Source: Hydrogenophaga sp.
Lineage (GTDB): Bacteria > Pseudomonadota > Gammaproteobacteria > Burkholderiales > Burkholderiaceae_C
Assembly (NCBI RefSeq): GCF_026125825.1
Contig: NZ_JAHCKK010000011.1
Coordinates: forward strand, 20,218 to 84,217
Length of the DNA: 64,000 bases
Direction of reading: 5' to 3'
Part shown: positions 26,407-33,785 of the stretch, piece after piece
Numbering within the stretch: the stretch's first letter is position 1
Layout of the letters: the number at the start of each line of letters is the position of its first letter
Notes under the pieces: model-generated
What the model was told of the DNA's origin: nothing
The model's database searches: none
Seen by the model: only the letters and a program-made list of their open reading frames with translations
Translations under genes and position numbers: made by a program

Positions 26407-26772
26407 ATGAACACCAGCCCCATCACGATCTACCACAACCCCGCTTGCGGGACTTCGCGCAACACGCTCGCCCTGATCCGCGAACGCGGCCTGGAGCCGC
26501 AGGTCATCGAGTACCTCAAGACCCCGCCCAGCCGCGAGACGCTCCAGCAGCTCGCGGCGGCCACGGGCGGTCCGGTGCGCAGCATCGTGCGCACCAAGGC
26601 CGCGCCTTACGAAGAGCTGGGTCTGGCCGACCCGAAGTGGAGCGACGACCAGTTGCTCGACTTCATGGTGCAGCACCCCATCCTGCTGAACCGCCCTGTC
26701 GTGGTGACGCCGCTGGGCACCCGCGTGTGCCGCCCGGCTGAGACGGTGCTGGAGATCCTGCCCCCGGCCTGA
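26407..26772 (+). CDS. arsC: ArsC-family arsenate reductase (glutaredoxin type)
   Basis: A 121-residue thioredoxin-fold ArsC with the catalytic motif HNPACGTSRN near residues 9-18 and the conserved arginine segments GGPVRSIVRTKAAPYEELG and LNRPVVVTPLGTRVCRP. It reduces arsenate to arsenite using glutathione and glutaredoxin. Arsenate enters through phosphate transporters, which fits a location between phosphate-starvation genes. The ATG of MNTSP is chosen; an ATG three codons earlier lies inside the Pho-box-like element. Its stop codon abuts the convergent psd stop. Confidence 0.93.
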   Translation: MNTSPITIYHNPACGTSRNTLALIRERGLEPQVIEYLKTPPSRETLQQLAAATGGPVRSIVRTKAAPYEELGLADPKWSDDQLLDFMVQHPILLNRPVVVTPLGTRVCRPAETVLEILPPA

Positions 26773-27669
26773 TCAGCCAGCCGGCGCCGCGCGGCGCAGC
26801 AAGGCCTCGCCCATGCGGATGCGGTGGCCCGGCTCCACGCCCTCGCACAGGGCCAACCCCGGCGGGGTGAACACCAGGATGGTCGAGCCGTGCTCGAACC
26901 AGCCCATTTCCTCGCCCTTGTCGTAGCGCGCGTCGCAGGGCAGCTCGTGCGGCCCCCGGTATTGCGCGTTGAGCGCCACGTCCACCGCGCGCAGGCGCAT
27001 GCTGGCCACCAGGATCGCGGCCACCGGCACCAGCAGCAGCGGTGTGCCGTCGCCCAGGCGCAGGTGCAGCGCGGCGCGCTCGTTCTTGCAGAACAGCCGC
27101 TCGATGCGTTGGAGCGCGATGGGGTTCACATTCCAGGTGTCGCCGCTGTGGTACGTCACGTGTTCCAGCGCCAGCGCGGCCGGTGCGTGGAAGCGGTGGT
27201 ACATGCTGGAAGTGAGTCGCAAAGTGACGTAGCTGCCGCCGCGCAGCGTGTCGACCATGGCGCGCGCGCGGGGCTGCTCACCCAGCAGGTCGGTGAGCGG
27301 GTAGGGGAAGCCCTTGGCCTGGAACACCTGGGCGCCCGGGTCGGCGCCGATGCGCCCGCAGGCGCCAACGATCGCGTCGCAGGGGCTGGCCAGCACTTCC
27401 GGGCGCGGATCGATCGGCCGCAGGCCGGGCTTGAGCTCGCGCACAAAGCAGTCGTGCAGGCTGTGAAAGGAAGTCTTCTTCGCTTCGCTCAGGTCGATGT
27501 CGGTGAAGGCGCGCCACACGGCCATGGAGGCGTCGCGCACCCAGGGATGGCGCACGCGGCTGAACCAGCCCATGAAGCGCGTGAGCGCCGCGCGCGGCAC
27601 GCGGTTGGTGAGCAGGAAGTTGATGTCTTCCTGGAGCGCGAGGCGCTGCAGCTGTCTTGAAAGATTCAT
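26773..27669 (-). CDS. psd: Phosphatidylserine decarboxylase family protein
   Basis: A 298-residue member of the proteobacterial (E. coli-type) family. The self-cleavage site is the GST in FEHGSTILVF: the chain should split before S262 to form the pyruvoyl cofactor (E. coli has LGST). The partner catalytic residues are D98 in ASPCDAIVG and H161 in YHRFHAP. The known reaction converts phosphatidylserine to phosphatidylethanolamine at the inner membrane. It is divergent from an unusual class-III aminotransferase and sits among Pho-type genes, so it might act on a related aminoacyl-headgroup lipid. Start at MNLSRQL. Confidence 0.88.
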   Translation of the reverse strand: MNLSRQLQRLALQEDINFLLTNRVPRAALTRFMGWFSRVRHPWVRDASMAVWRAFTDIDLSEAKKTSFHSLHDCFVRELKPGLRPIDPRPEVLASPCDAIVGACGRIGADPGAQVFQAKGFPYPLTDLLGEQPRARAMVDTLRGGSYVTLRLTSSMYHRFHAPAALALEHVTYHSGDTWNVNPIALQRIERLFCKNERAALHLRLGDGTPLLLVPVAAILVASMRLRAVDVALNAQYRGPHELPCDARYDKGEEMGWFEHGSTILVFTPPGLALCEGVEPGHRIRMGEALLRRAAPAG

Positions 27670-27730
27670 ACGTGCGTCATGTGGTCGACCTACAAACGAC
27701 ACACATCAACCGCCTGGGAGCGCTTGCCGC

Positions 27731-29377
27731 ATGTCCTACCTTTCTTACGCCTTGCCCTTGGGTTCGCTGGTGCTGGCTCTGCCGTACCTGCGGCAGCGCC
27801 TGCAGCTCTCGCGGGCCAAACACCGCTCGCTGGCCGGCCATTCGCGCATGGCCAAGCGCCTGGCGACCTGGCTGCCCGGCTATGCCTACGAGGAGTCGCG
27901 CTTCTTCGATTGCGATGGCGCGCCGGGCGATGTGGCGCAGCGGCGCCGCGCCTCGTTCGACACGCTCGCCGCCGGCTTCGCCCAGCGCTACGGAAAAAGC
28001 CTGGCGCTGAGCGCCGAGGCGCGCGAAGGCCTGGCCGATCTGCAGTTCACCAGCAGCTACCGCGTGCCCTTCCAGTTCAGTCCGATCGTGCGCGAGCGGC
28101 TCAAGGTGGGCGCCTTCGTGCAGTCCGCCGAAGGCAGCCAGGTGACCGACCTGGACGGCAACCGCTTCATCGATCTCACGGGCTCCTATGGCGTGAACGT
28201 GTTTGGCGTGGACTTCTACAAGGCTTGCATGGCCGAGGGCGCGCGCATCGGCGAGTCGCTCGGCCCGGTGCTCGGGGCCTATCACCCCTGCGTGGCCGAC
28301 AACATCGCGCGCCTGCGAGCGATCTCGGGGCAGGACCAGGTGTCGTTCCACATGTCCGGCACCGAGGCGGTGATGCAGGCCGTGCGGCTGGCCCGTTACC
28401 ACACGCGGCGCAAGCACCTCGTGCGCTTCTGCGGTGCGTACCACGGCTGGTGGGAAGACGTGCAGCCCGGCCCGGGCAACCCGATGCCGCCGCGCGAGAC
28501 CTACACCTTGAAGGACATGGACGAGAAGAGCCTGCAGGTGCTGCGCACGCGGCGCGACATCGCCTGCGTGCTGGTCAACCCGTTGCAGGCCCTGCACCCG
28601 AACCGCAACGCGCCGGGCGACTCCACCCTGGTGGATGGCAGCCGCAGCGCGGGCTTCGACCGCGCGGCCTATGCCGCCTGGCTGAAACAGCTGCGCGAGG
28701 TCTGCACCGAGCGCGGCATCGTGCTGATCTTCGACGAGGTCTTTCTGGGTTTTCGCCTTGCACCCGGTGGTGCGCAGGCGTACTTCGGCGTGCGCGCCGA
28801 CCTGGTCACCTACGGCAAGACGCTGGCCGGGGGCTACCCGGTGGGCGTGGTCTGCGGCCGGGCCGATCTGATGAAGCGCTTCCGGCCCGAGCGCCCGGCC
28901 GACGTCTGCTTCGCCCGCGGCACCTTCAACGCGCACCCCTATGTGATGGGGGGCATGAACGCCTTCCTGCGCCGTCTGCAGACGCCGGAGATCCAGGCCT
29001 TGTACGACGGCCAGGATGCGAAGTGGGATGCGCGCGCGAAGCGCTTCAACGACACCATGGCTGCCGAAGGTTTTCCGGTGCGCGCGGCGAACCTGCAGAG
29101 CGTGTGGACGCTCACCTACACCGAGCCTGGCCGCTACCACTGGATGCTCCAGTACTTCCTGCGCTGGCACGGGCTGGCCTTGAGCTGGGTGGGCACGGGG
29201 CGCCTGATCTTTGGTTTGAACCTTCACGACGACGACTTCGAGGAGGTGCTGCGGCGCTTCGTGGCTGCCGCGCGGGACATGCAGACCCAGGGTTGGTGGT
29301 GGCGCGCGCCGGGGTTGACGCACAAGGCGATCCGGCGCCAGGTGCTGCGCGAGATGTGGCAGCACGTGGGGCGCTGA
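27731..29377 (+). CDS. Class-III PLP aminotransferase, glutamate-1-semialdehyde aminomutase-like
   Basis: A 548-residue fold-type-I PLP enzyme with FDEVF (residues 334-338, PLP-binding D335), Schiff-base lysine K363 in TYGKTLAGGYP, and SGTEAVMQAVRLAR (209-222). It is about 100 residues longer than glutamate-1-semialdehyde aminomutase. The extra part is an N-terminal region (1-110) that begins with a hydrophobic, probably membrane-anchoring segment (SYALPLGSLVLALPYL) and then a basic stretch. No heme-pathway genes are near. With psd divergent 61 bp away and Pho-type genes around, a lipid or headgroup substrate is possible but unproven. Confidence 0.85.
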   Translation: MSYLSYALPLGSLVLALPYLRQRLQLSRAKHRSLAGHSRMAKRLATWLPGYAYEESRFFDCDGAPGDVAQRRRASFDTLAAGFAQRYGKSLALSAEAREGLADLQFTSSYRVPFQFSPIVRERLKVGAFVQSAEGSQVTDLDGNRFIDLTGSYGVNVFGVDFYKACMAEGARIGESLGPVLGAYHPCVADNIARLRAISGQDQVSFHMSGTEAVMQAVRLARYHTRRKHLVRFCGAYHGWWEDVQPGPGNPMPPRETYTLKDMDEKSLQVLRTRRDIACVLVNPLQALHPNRNAPGDSTLVDGSRSAGFDRAAYAAWLKQLREVCTERGIVLIFDEVFLGFRLAPGGAQAYFGVRADLVTYGKTLAGGYPVGVVCGRADLMKRFRPERPADVCFARGTFNAHPYVMGGMNAFLRRLQTPEIQALYDGQDAKWDARAKRFNDTMAAEGFPVRAANLQSVWTLTYTEPGRYHWMLQYFLRWHGLALSWVGTGRLIFGLNLHDDDFEEVLRRFVAAARDMQTQGWWWRAPGLTHKAIRRQVLREMWQHVGR

Positions 29378-29390
29378 CGAAGCGTCAGGC

Positions 29391-29996
29391 TCAGCTGCGC
29401 TGAGCCACGCCCGGGTCGATCAGCTGGCCCCGCATCAGGTACAGCGGTGCCTTGTGGTACAGCTTGATGTCGTGGAACGGGTCGGTCAGGATCTTGGTCA
29501 TCCACACCAGACCGGTCTTCACGTCGGCGATGAAGAACAGATGCACGGTGCGAAACAGCAGGCCGCCCACGCCCAGCGCGAGCCACAGCGCGCCCACCTG
29601 CCGGATGAACGACATGCCATCGGTGTGCGGCTCGAACAGGCCGAACACACCAGGCGCTGCCCACACCAGCAGCGGCGTGCCGGCCCACAAGGCCATCAGC
29701 ACCACCTTGCGGCGCAGGTTGTAGCCGACCTTGATCTCTTCCTTGTGTTCGTGCGTGGCCTGGTTCACGTGGTCGTAGCCCTTGGGCTCGAAGAAGAAGT
29801 GGCCGGCCTGGCGGCTGGTCATGGCGACCAGCCAGGCGATCAGCGCGGAGAGCACGGGGTCGGTCCAGAGCAGCGCATAGGCCACGACGAAACTCATCGC
29901 GCTGATGAAGTGCAGCGTCTGGTTGATGCGGCTGTGGTGGTAGTAGCGGTGGTCATCCCAGCGCTGGACTTCGAGGGTCTTGAGAAAATCGTTCAC
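29391..29996 (-). CDS. Small His-rich membrane protein, DUF962/Mpo1-like
   Basis: A 201-residue protein with about four hydrophobic segments (about 28-60 as two helices, 98-115, 130-150). Histidines cluster as H16-x3-H20-H21, H29, then GHFFFEPKGYDHVNQATHEH (H66, H76, H82, H84). This recalls di-iron membrane hydroxylases and the DUF962/Mpo1 group, whose yeast member oxidises 2-hydroxy fatty acids with iron. I place it there only tentatively. It is divergent from the glycosyltransferase gene; a Pho-box-like site on its own strand lies 60-77 bp upstream of the ATG. Confidence 0.75.
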   Translation of the reverse strand: MNDFLKTLEVQRWDDHRYYHHSRINQTLHFISAMSFVVAYALLWTDPVLSALIAWLVAMTSRQAGHFFFEPKGYDHVNQATHEHKEEIKVGYNLRRKVVLMALWAGTPLLVWAAPGVFGLFEPHTDGMSFIRQVGALWLALGVGGLLFRTVHLFFIADVKTGLVWMTKILTDPFHDIKLYHKAPLYLMRGQLIDPGVAQRS

Positions 29997-30023
29997 GGTG
30001 GCTCCAGGAAGGTGGCTCGGGTG

Positions 30024-30041
30024 GCGTCAAACGCCTGTCAT
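30024..30041 (+). promoter_or_regulatory. Second, weaker Pho-box-like site on the plus strand
   Basis: GCGTCAA-ACGC-CTGTCAT has 7-4-7 geometry: the second half-site is a perfect CTGTCAT, the first matches four of seven. It lies 80 bp upstream of the glycosyltransferase start and could extend a PhoB binding array with the sites at 30056 and 30081. Confidence 0.4.
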
Positions 30042-30055
30042 GTTGGGTCGGGCGT

Positions 30056-30073
30056 GTGAAAACCCGGTGACAG
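30056..30073 (-). promoter_or_regulatory. Pho-box-like site facing the DUF962-like gene
   Basis: On the minus strand this reads CTGTCAC-CGGG-TTTTCAC, with 7-4-7 spacing and six and four of seven matches to the PhoB half-site CTGTCAT. It ends 60 bp upstream of the DUF962-like start codon. The TTTTCAC half-site is identical to the one upstream of phoX copy 1. Confidence 0.6.
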
Positions 30074-30080
30074 CGGCGCG

Positions 30081-30098
30081 CTGTCATCAGACTGTTGC
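30081..30098 (+). promoter_or_regulatory. Pho-box-like site facing the glycosyltransferase gene
   Basis: CTGTCAT-CAGA-CTGTTGC: a perfect first half-site, 4-bp spacer, and a second half-site sharing CTGT. It ends 22 bp before the ATG at 30121. Since PhoB sites replace the -35 box, transcription should start close to the start codon, which disfavours the alternative ATG at 30100. Confidence 0.6.
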
Positions 30099-30120
30099 AA
30101 TGCCTCGGGAAGATGGCCGC

Positions 30121-31359
30121 ATGACCGATGTGCACTCAGACCAGATCCTGGTGGAGGAATACCCGGCCGGCAGCCCTTCGATGCGCCTGTCGGTGGTGAC
30201 CGAGACCTGGCCGCCCGAGATCAACGGGGTGTCGCTCACGCTCTCGAAGCTGGTGCAGGGCCTGTGTGCCCGCAACCACCAGGTGCAGCTGATCCGCCCG
30301 CGCCAGACGCGGGTGGACCAGGCGATGCGCCACACCGGGTTCGAGGAGGTGCTGATGCGCGGCATGCCGATCCCGCGCTACCCCGAGCTCAAGCTCGGCC
30401 TGCCGGGCAAGCGCGCGCTGATCCAGGCCTGGACACTCAAGCGGCCCGACCTGGTGCACATCGCCACCGAAGGGCCGCTGGGCTGGTCGGCGTTGCAGGC
30501 CGCGCGGCGCCTGCGCCTGCCCGTCACCTCCGACTTTCGCACCAACTTCCACGCCTACAGCCAGCACTACGGCGTGGGCTGGCTGCGCAAGCCCATCGTG
30601 GCCTACCTGCGCAAGTTCCACAACCTCACGCGGCTGACCATGGTGCCCACCCAGGCGCTGCGCGCCGAGCTGATCGCGGGCGGTTTCCACCACGTGCAGG
30701 TGGTGGCGCGTGGCGTGGACACCCAGCTGTTCCGGCCCGAGCGCCGCAGCGAGGCCTTGCGCGCGGCCTGGGGCGCCACGGCGGGCAGTCTGGTGCTGCT
30801 GGTGGTGGGCCGCCTGGCCGCCGAAAAGAACCTCGATATGGTGCTGCGCGCTTTCGAGGCGATGCGCGTGGCGCACCCCGATGTGAAACTGGTGTTCGTG
30901 GGCGACGGGCCTTTGCGCGAGAGCCTGCGCCAGCGTTGCCCCCAGGCCGTGTTCGCCGGCATGCAGCGGCACCAGGAGCTGGCGGCGTACTACGCCTCGG
31001 CCGACCTTTTTCTGTTCCCCAGCGTGACAGAGACTTTCGGCAACGTGACCATCGAAGCCCTGGCCAGCGGGCTGCCGGTGCTGGCCTTCGACACCGCGGC
31101 CGCGGCCGACTGGGTGCGGCACGAGGCCAACGGCTGGCTGGTGCCGCCGGGGGACGAAAGCGCCTTCGCGGCCCTGGCGGCCAGCCTGGCGCGCGAGCCC
31201 GCCTGCCTGGTGCAGGCCCGCGCGCTGGCCTGTGCCGAGGTGGCGCAGCTCGACTGGCAGCAGATCGCGCTGCAGGTGGAGGCGCTGTTCCTGCAGACCC
31301 TGGGCACGCCGGCGAGCCCGGCACCGGTGGTGCGCGCACGCACCTTGCCAGCGATGTGA
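30121..31359 (+). CDS. GT4-family glycosyltransferase, probable lipid glycosyltransferase
   Basis: A 412-residue GT-B enzyme. The N-terminal signature [21 protein letters not shown] resembles GT4 enzymes that glycosylate membrane lipids (SqdX-, MgtA- and Agt-like). The nucleotide-sugar domain has [18 protein letters not shown], and the EX7E motif is E304 to E312 (ETFGNVTIE). Such enzymes transfer a hexose from a nucleotide sugar to diacylglycerol or a lipid headgroup. Control by a Pho-box-like site fits replacement of phospholipids by glycolipids when phosphate is scarce. ATG 30121 follows a GGAAGA ribosome site; ATG 30181 (MRLSVV) is the alternative. Confidence 0.85.
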   Translation: MTDVHSDQILVEEYPAGSPSMRLSVVTETWPPEINGVSLTLSKLVQGLCARNHQVQLIRPRQTRVDQAMRHTGFEEVLMRGMPIPRYPELKLGLPGKRALIQAWTLKRPDLVHIATEGPLGWSALQAARRLRLPVTSDFRTNFHAYSQHYGVGWLRKPIVAYLRKFHNLTRLTMVPTQALRAELIAGGFHHVQVVARGVDTQLFRPERRSEALRAAWGATAGSLVLLVVGRLAAEKNLDMVLRAFEAMRVAHPDVKLVFVGDGPLRESLRQRCPQAVFAGMQRHQELAAYYASADLFLFPSVTETFGNVTIEALASGLPVLAFDTAAAADWVRHEANGWLVPPGDESAFAALAASLAREPACLVQARALACAEVAQLDWQQIALQVEALFLQTLGTPASPAPVVRARTLPAM

Positions 31360-31408
31360 AGGCTTGATGACATCGCGCATGCCGAAGTGCGTTGCGGGGT
31401 CTATACGA

Positions 31409-31426
31409 CCGTCACGCCAGGGTCAT
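31409..31426 (+). promoter_or_regulatory. Pho-box-like site upstream of phoX copy 2
   Basis: CCGTCAC-GCCA-GGGTCAT has 7-4-7 geometry and matches the PhoB half-site at five of seven positions in both halves. It ends 49 bp before the phoX ATG, almost the same distance as the site at phoX copy 1. Confidence 0.5.
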
Positions 31427-31475
31427 GCAGGACCCAGACACTGCGGTTGTTTCTTGTTGTAACCCCGGAGCGACC

Positions 31476-33728
31476 ATGTCCCACCACGACCCCGAAGAAA
31501 ACCTCAACGACTCCCCGAACGAACACTTCCAGCAGGTGCTTGAACGCGCCACGCTCTCCCGCCGCCACCTGATCCGGGGTGGTGTGGGGCTGGCCGCTCT
31601 GTCGTCCATTCCCTTCCTGGCCGCTTGCGGTGGCGGCAGCGACGCGCCGGCCCCGGTGCCCGGGCCCGGCACGCCGGGCGCCACGGGCCTGGGCTTCAGC
31701 GCCATCGACAAGAGCCTGCTCGACGACGTGATCCTGCCCGCGGGCTACACCTACAAGGTGGTGCATGCGACCGGTGACCGCCTGGTCTCGAGCATCCCGG
31801 CCTACAGCAACCTGGGCACCGAGACGGACGAGTGGACCATGCGCGTGGGCGATCACCACGACGGGATGGACCTGTTCTACGTCAACGGCAGCGGCAACTA
31901 CTCGCCCACCGAAACCGCGCGCGCGCTGCTGGTGATGAACCACGAGAGCTCGGCCGACGCCCATTTCTTCCATCCCAACGGCCAGACTTCGGGCGGGGTG
32001 TCGGGCAAGAAGTTCAGCCAGTTCGACAGCTGGGACCTGGGCGTGCGACCCGAGCTGGAAGTGCTCAAGGAAATCAACCACCATGGCGTCTCGGTGGTCG
32101 AAGTGGGCAAGAACAGCGCCGGCCAGTGGGAATACAAGCTGGACTCGCTCTACAACCGCCGTGTCACCGGGCAGTCGCCGATGCGCATCGACGGGCCGGC
32201 CGCTCACCTGGGCGACATCCGCAGCTTCATGGTGACGGCCTACGACACCACCGGCGCCACCTCGCGCGGCACGCTCAACAACTGCGGCCATGGCAAGACG
32301 CCCTGGGGCACCTACCTGGCCTGCGAAGAAAACTGGGCCGCCTATTTCTTCATGCCCGCCGGCTCGGTGGATGTGGACGCCAAGACCAAGGCTTCGCGCC
32401 AGCGCTACGGCGTGATGCGCGCGCCCAACGCCGGCGCCACCGCCGGTTCGCAAGGCTGGTCCAACACCGCCACGGCCGCCACCGACGACCGCTTCGGCCG
32501 CTGGGACGTCTCGGCACCGGGTGCAAGCGCTGCGCAGGATTTCCGCAACGAGCCCAACACCTTTGGCTACATCGTGGAGATCGACCCGCTGACCAGCGGC
32601 ACCTCTGCCAAGCGCGTGGCCCTGGGTCGCTTCGCGCACGAGGCCGCGGTCTGCGGCATCCCGGTCGTCGGCCAGCCACTGGCCTTCTACATGGGCTGCG
32701 ACTCGCGCAACGAATACATCTACAAGTTCGTCTCCGCCGCCGTGTGGCGCGCGTCCGATGTGGGCGGTGGCATGACCGCCGGTGACCGCTACCTCAACGA
32801 AGGCAAGCTGTATGTCGCCAAGTTCAACGACAACGGCAGCGGCGAGTGGATCGAGCTCAACATCGCCAACCCGCTGATCAGCGGCTACGCCACCTACGCC
32901 TTCGCCAACCAGGCCGATGTGCTGATCAACGCGCGGCACGCCGCCGACGCCGTGGGGGCCACCAAGATGGACCGCCCGGAGTGGGGCGCGGTGAACCCGG
33001 CCAATGGCGAGATCTACTTCACCATGACCAACAGCAACGCGGCCAGCCGCCCGGTGACCGGCACCAACGGCGCCAACCCGCGTTCGTACGCCGACAACGA
33101 CGGTCGCGCGCAGACGGGCAACCCCAATGGCCACATCATCCGCTTCAAGGAAAGCGGTGGGGCGTCCACGGCCTCGTCCTTCACCTGGGACATTTTCCTG
33201 TTCGGCGCGGAAGCCGATGCCGGTGCGAACATCAACCTCTCGGGCCTGACCGCCAAGAACGACTTCTCGTCGCCCGACGGCCTGTGGTTCAGCAAGGCCA
33301 CCGGCATCTGCTGGATCCAGACCGACGACGGCGCCTACACCGACCAGAGCAACTGCATGCTGCTGGCCGCGATTCCGGGTGCGGTGGGCGATGGCCGTGC
33401 GATCACGGTGAACAACAGCCTGGGCGGTGTCTCGGGCACGCAGAACACCTTCATTGGGGCCGCGCTAGGTGAGGCCAAGCTGCGCCGCTTCATGGTCTCG
33501 CCCAAGGGGGCGGAAGTCACGGGCATCACCGAATCGGCCGATGGCCGGGCGATCTTCGTGAACATCCAGCACCCGGGCGAGAACACGCCCGCGCTGGGCG
33601 CCGGCCCGTTCGCGTTCCAGAGCCAGTGGCCGGGCAATTCGCCCAGCGCGCCCTACGGCCCGCTGGGTCGGCCGCGGTCGGCCACCATCGTCATCACCCG
33701 CACCGATGGCGGCGTGATCGGCCGATGA
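31476..33728 (+). CDS. phoX: PhoX-family alkaline phosphatase, Tat-exported (copy 2)
   Basis: A 750-residue PhoX/DUF839 protein with Tat motif LSRRHLIRGG (28-37), hydrophobic segment and lipobox-like LAAC (C51) followed by a Gly/Ser/Pro linker, so probably a Tat-translocated lipoprotein. Family blocks are LLVMNHESS, GTLNNCGHGKTPWGTYLACEENW, FAHEAAVCGIPVVGQPLAFYMGCD, SPDGLWFSKATGICWIQTDDG and FVNIQHPGEN. It lies 116 bp after the glycosyltransferase gene with a Pho-box-like site between them, and is followed by a good terminator. It is a clear paralogue of copy 1 but not a near-identical duplicate. Confidence 0.95.
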   Translation: MSHHDPEENLNDSPNEHFQQVLERATLSRRHLIRGGVGLAALSSIPFLAACGGGSDAPAPVPGPGTPGATGLGFSAIDKSLLDDVILPAGYTYKVVHATGDRLVSSIPAYSNLGTETDEWTMRVGDHHDGMDLFYVNGSGNYSPTETARALLVMNHESSADAHFFHPNGQTSGGVSGKKFSQFDSWDLGVRPELEVLKEINHHGVSVVEVGKNSAGQWEYKLDSLYNRRVTGQSPMRIDGPAAHLGDIRSFMVTAYDTTGATSRGTLNNCGHGKTPWGTYLACEENWAAYFFMPAGSVDVDAKTKASRQRYGVMRAPNAGATAGSQGWSNTATAATDDRFGRWDVSAPGASAAQDFRNEPNTFGYIVEIDPLTSGTSAKRVALGRFAHEAAVCGIPVVGQPLAFYMGCDSRNEYIYKFVSAAVWRASDVGGGMTAGDRYLNEGKLYVAKFNDNGSGEWIELNIANPLISGYATYAFANQADVLINARHAADAVGATKMDRPEWGAVNPANGEIYFTMTNSNAASRPVTGTNGANPRSYADNDGRAQTGNPNGHIIRFKESGGASTASSFTWDIFLFGAEADAGANINLSGLTAKNDFSSPDGLWFSKATGICWIQTDDGAYTDQSNCMLLAAIPGAVGDGRAITVNNSLGGVSGTQNTFIGAALGEAKLRRFMVSPKGAEVTGITESADGRAIFVNIQHPGENTPALGAGPFAFQSQWPGNSPSAPYGPLGRPRSATIVITRTDGGVIGR

Positions 33729-33749
33729 AGGCTTGATCGCCTGAAGCAG

Positions 33750-33780
33750 AAAGCCCGGCGCCGCCGGGCTTTCTTTCTTT
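33750..33780 (+). terminator. Rho-independent terminator after phoX copy 2
   Basis: AAAGCCCGGCG and CGCCGGGCTTT-type arms form an about 10-bp GC-rich stem, followed by a T-rich tail (CTTTCTTT). The A-rich left arm means it can also end the convergent DUF418 transcript. Confidence 0.85.
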
Positions 33781-33785
33781 GGCCT

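Noticed and set aside
27670-27730. Possible Pho box between psd and the aminotransferase
   Set aside because: CGTCAT occurs once, but no second half-site stands at the 11-bp period on either strand.
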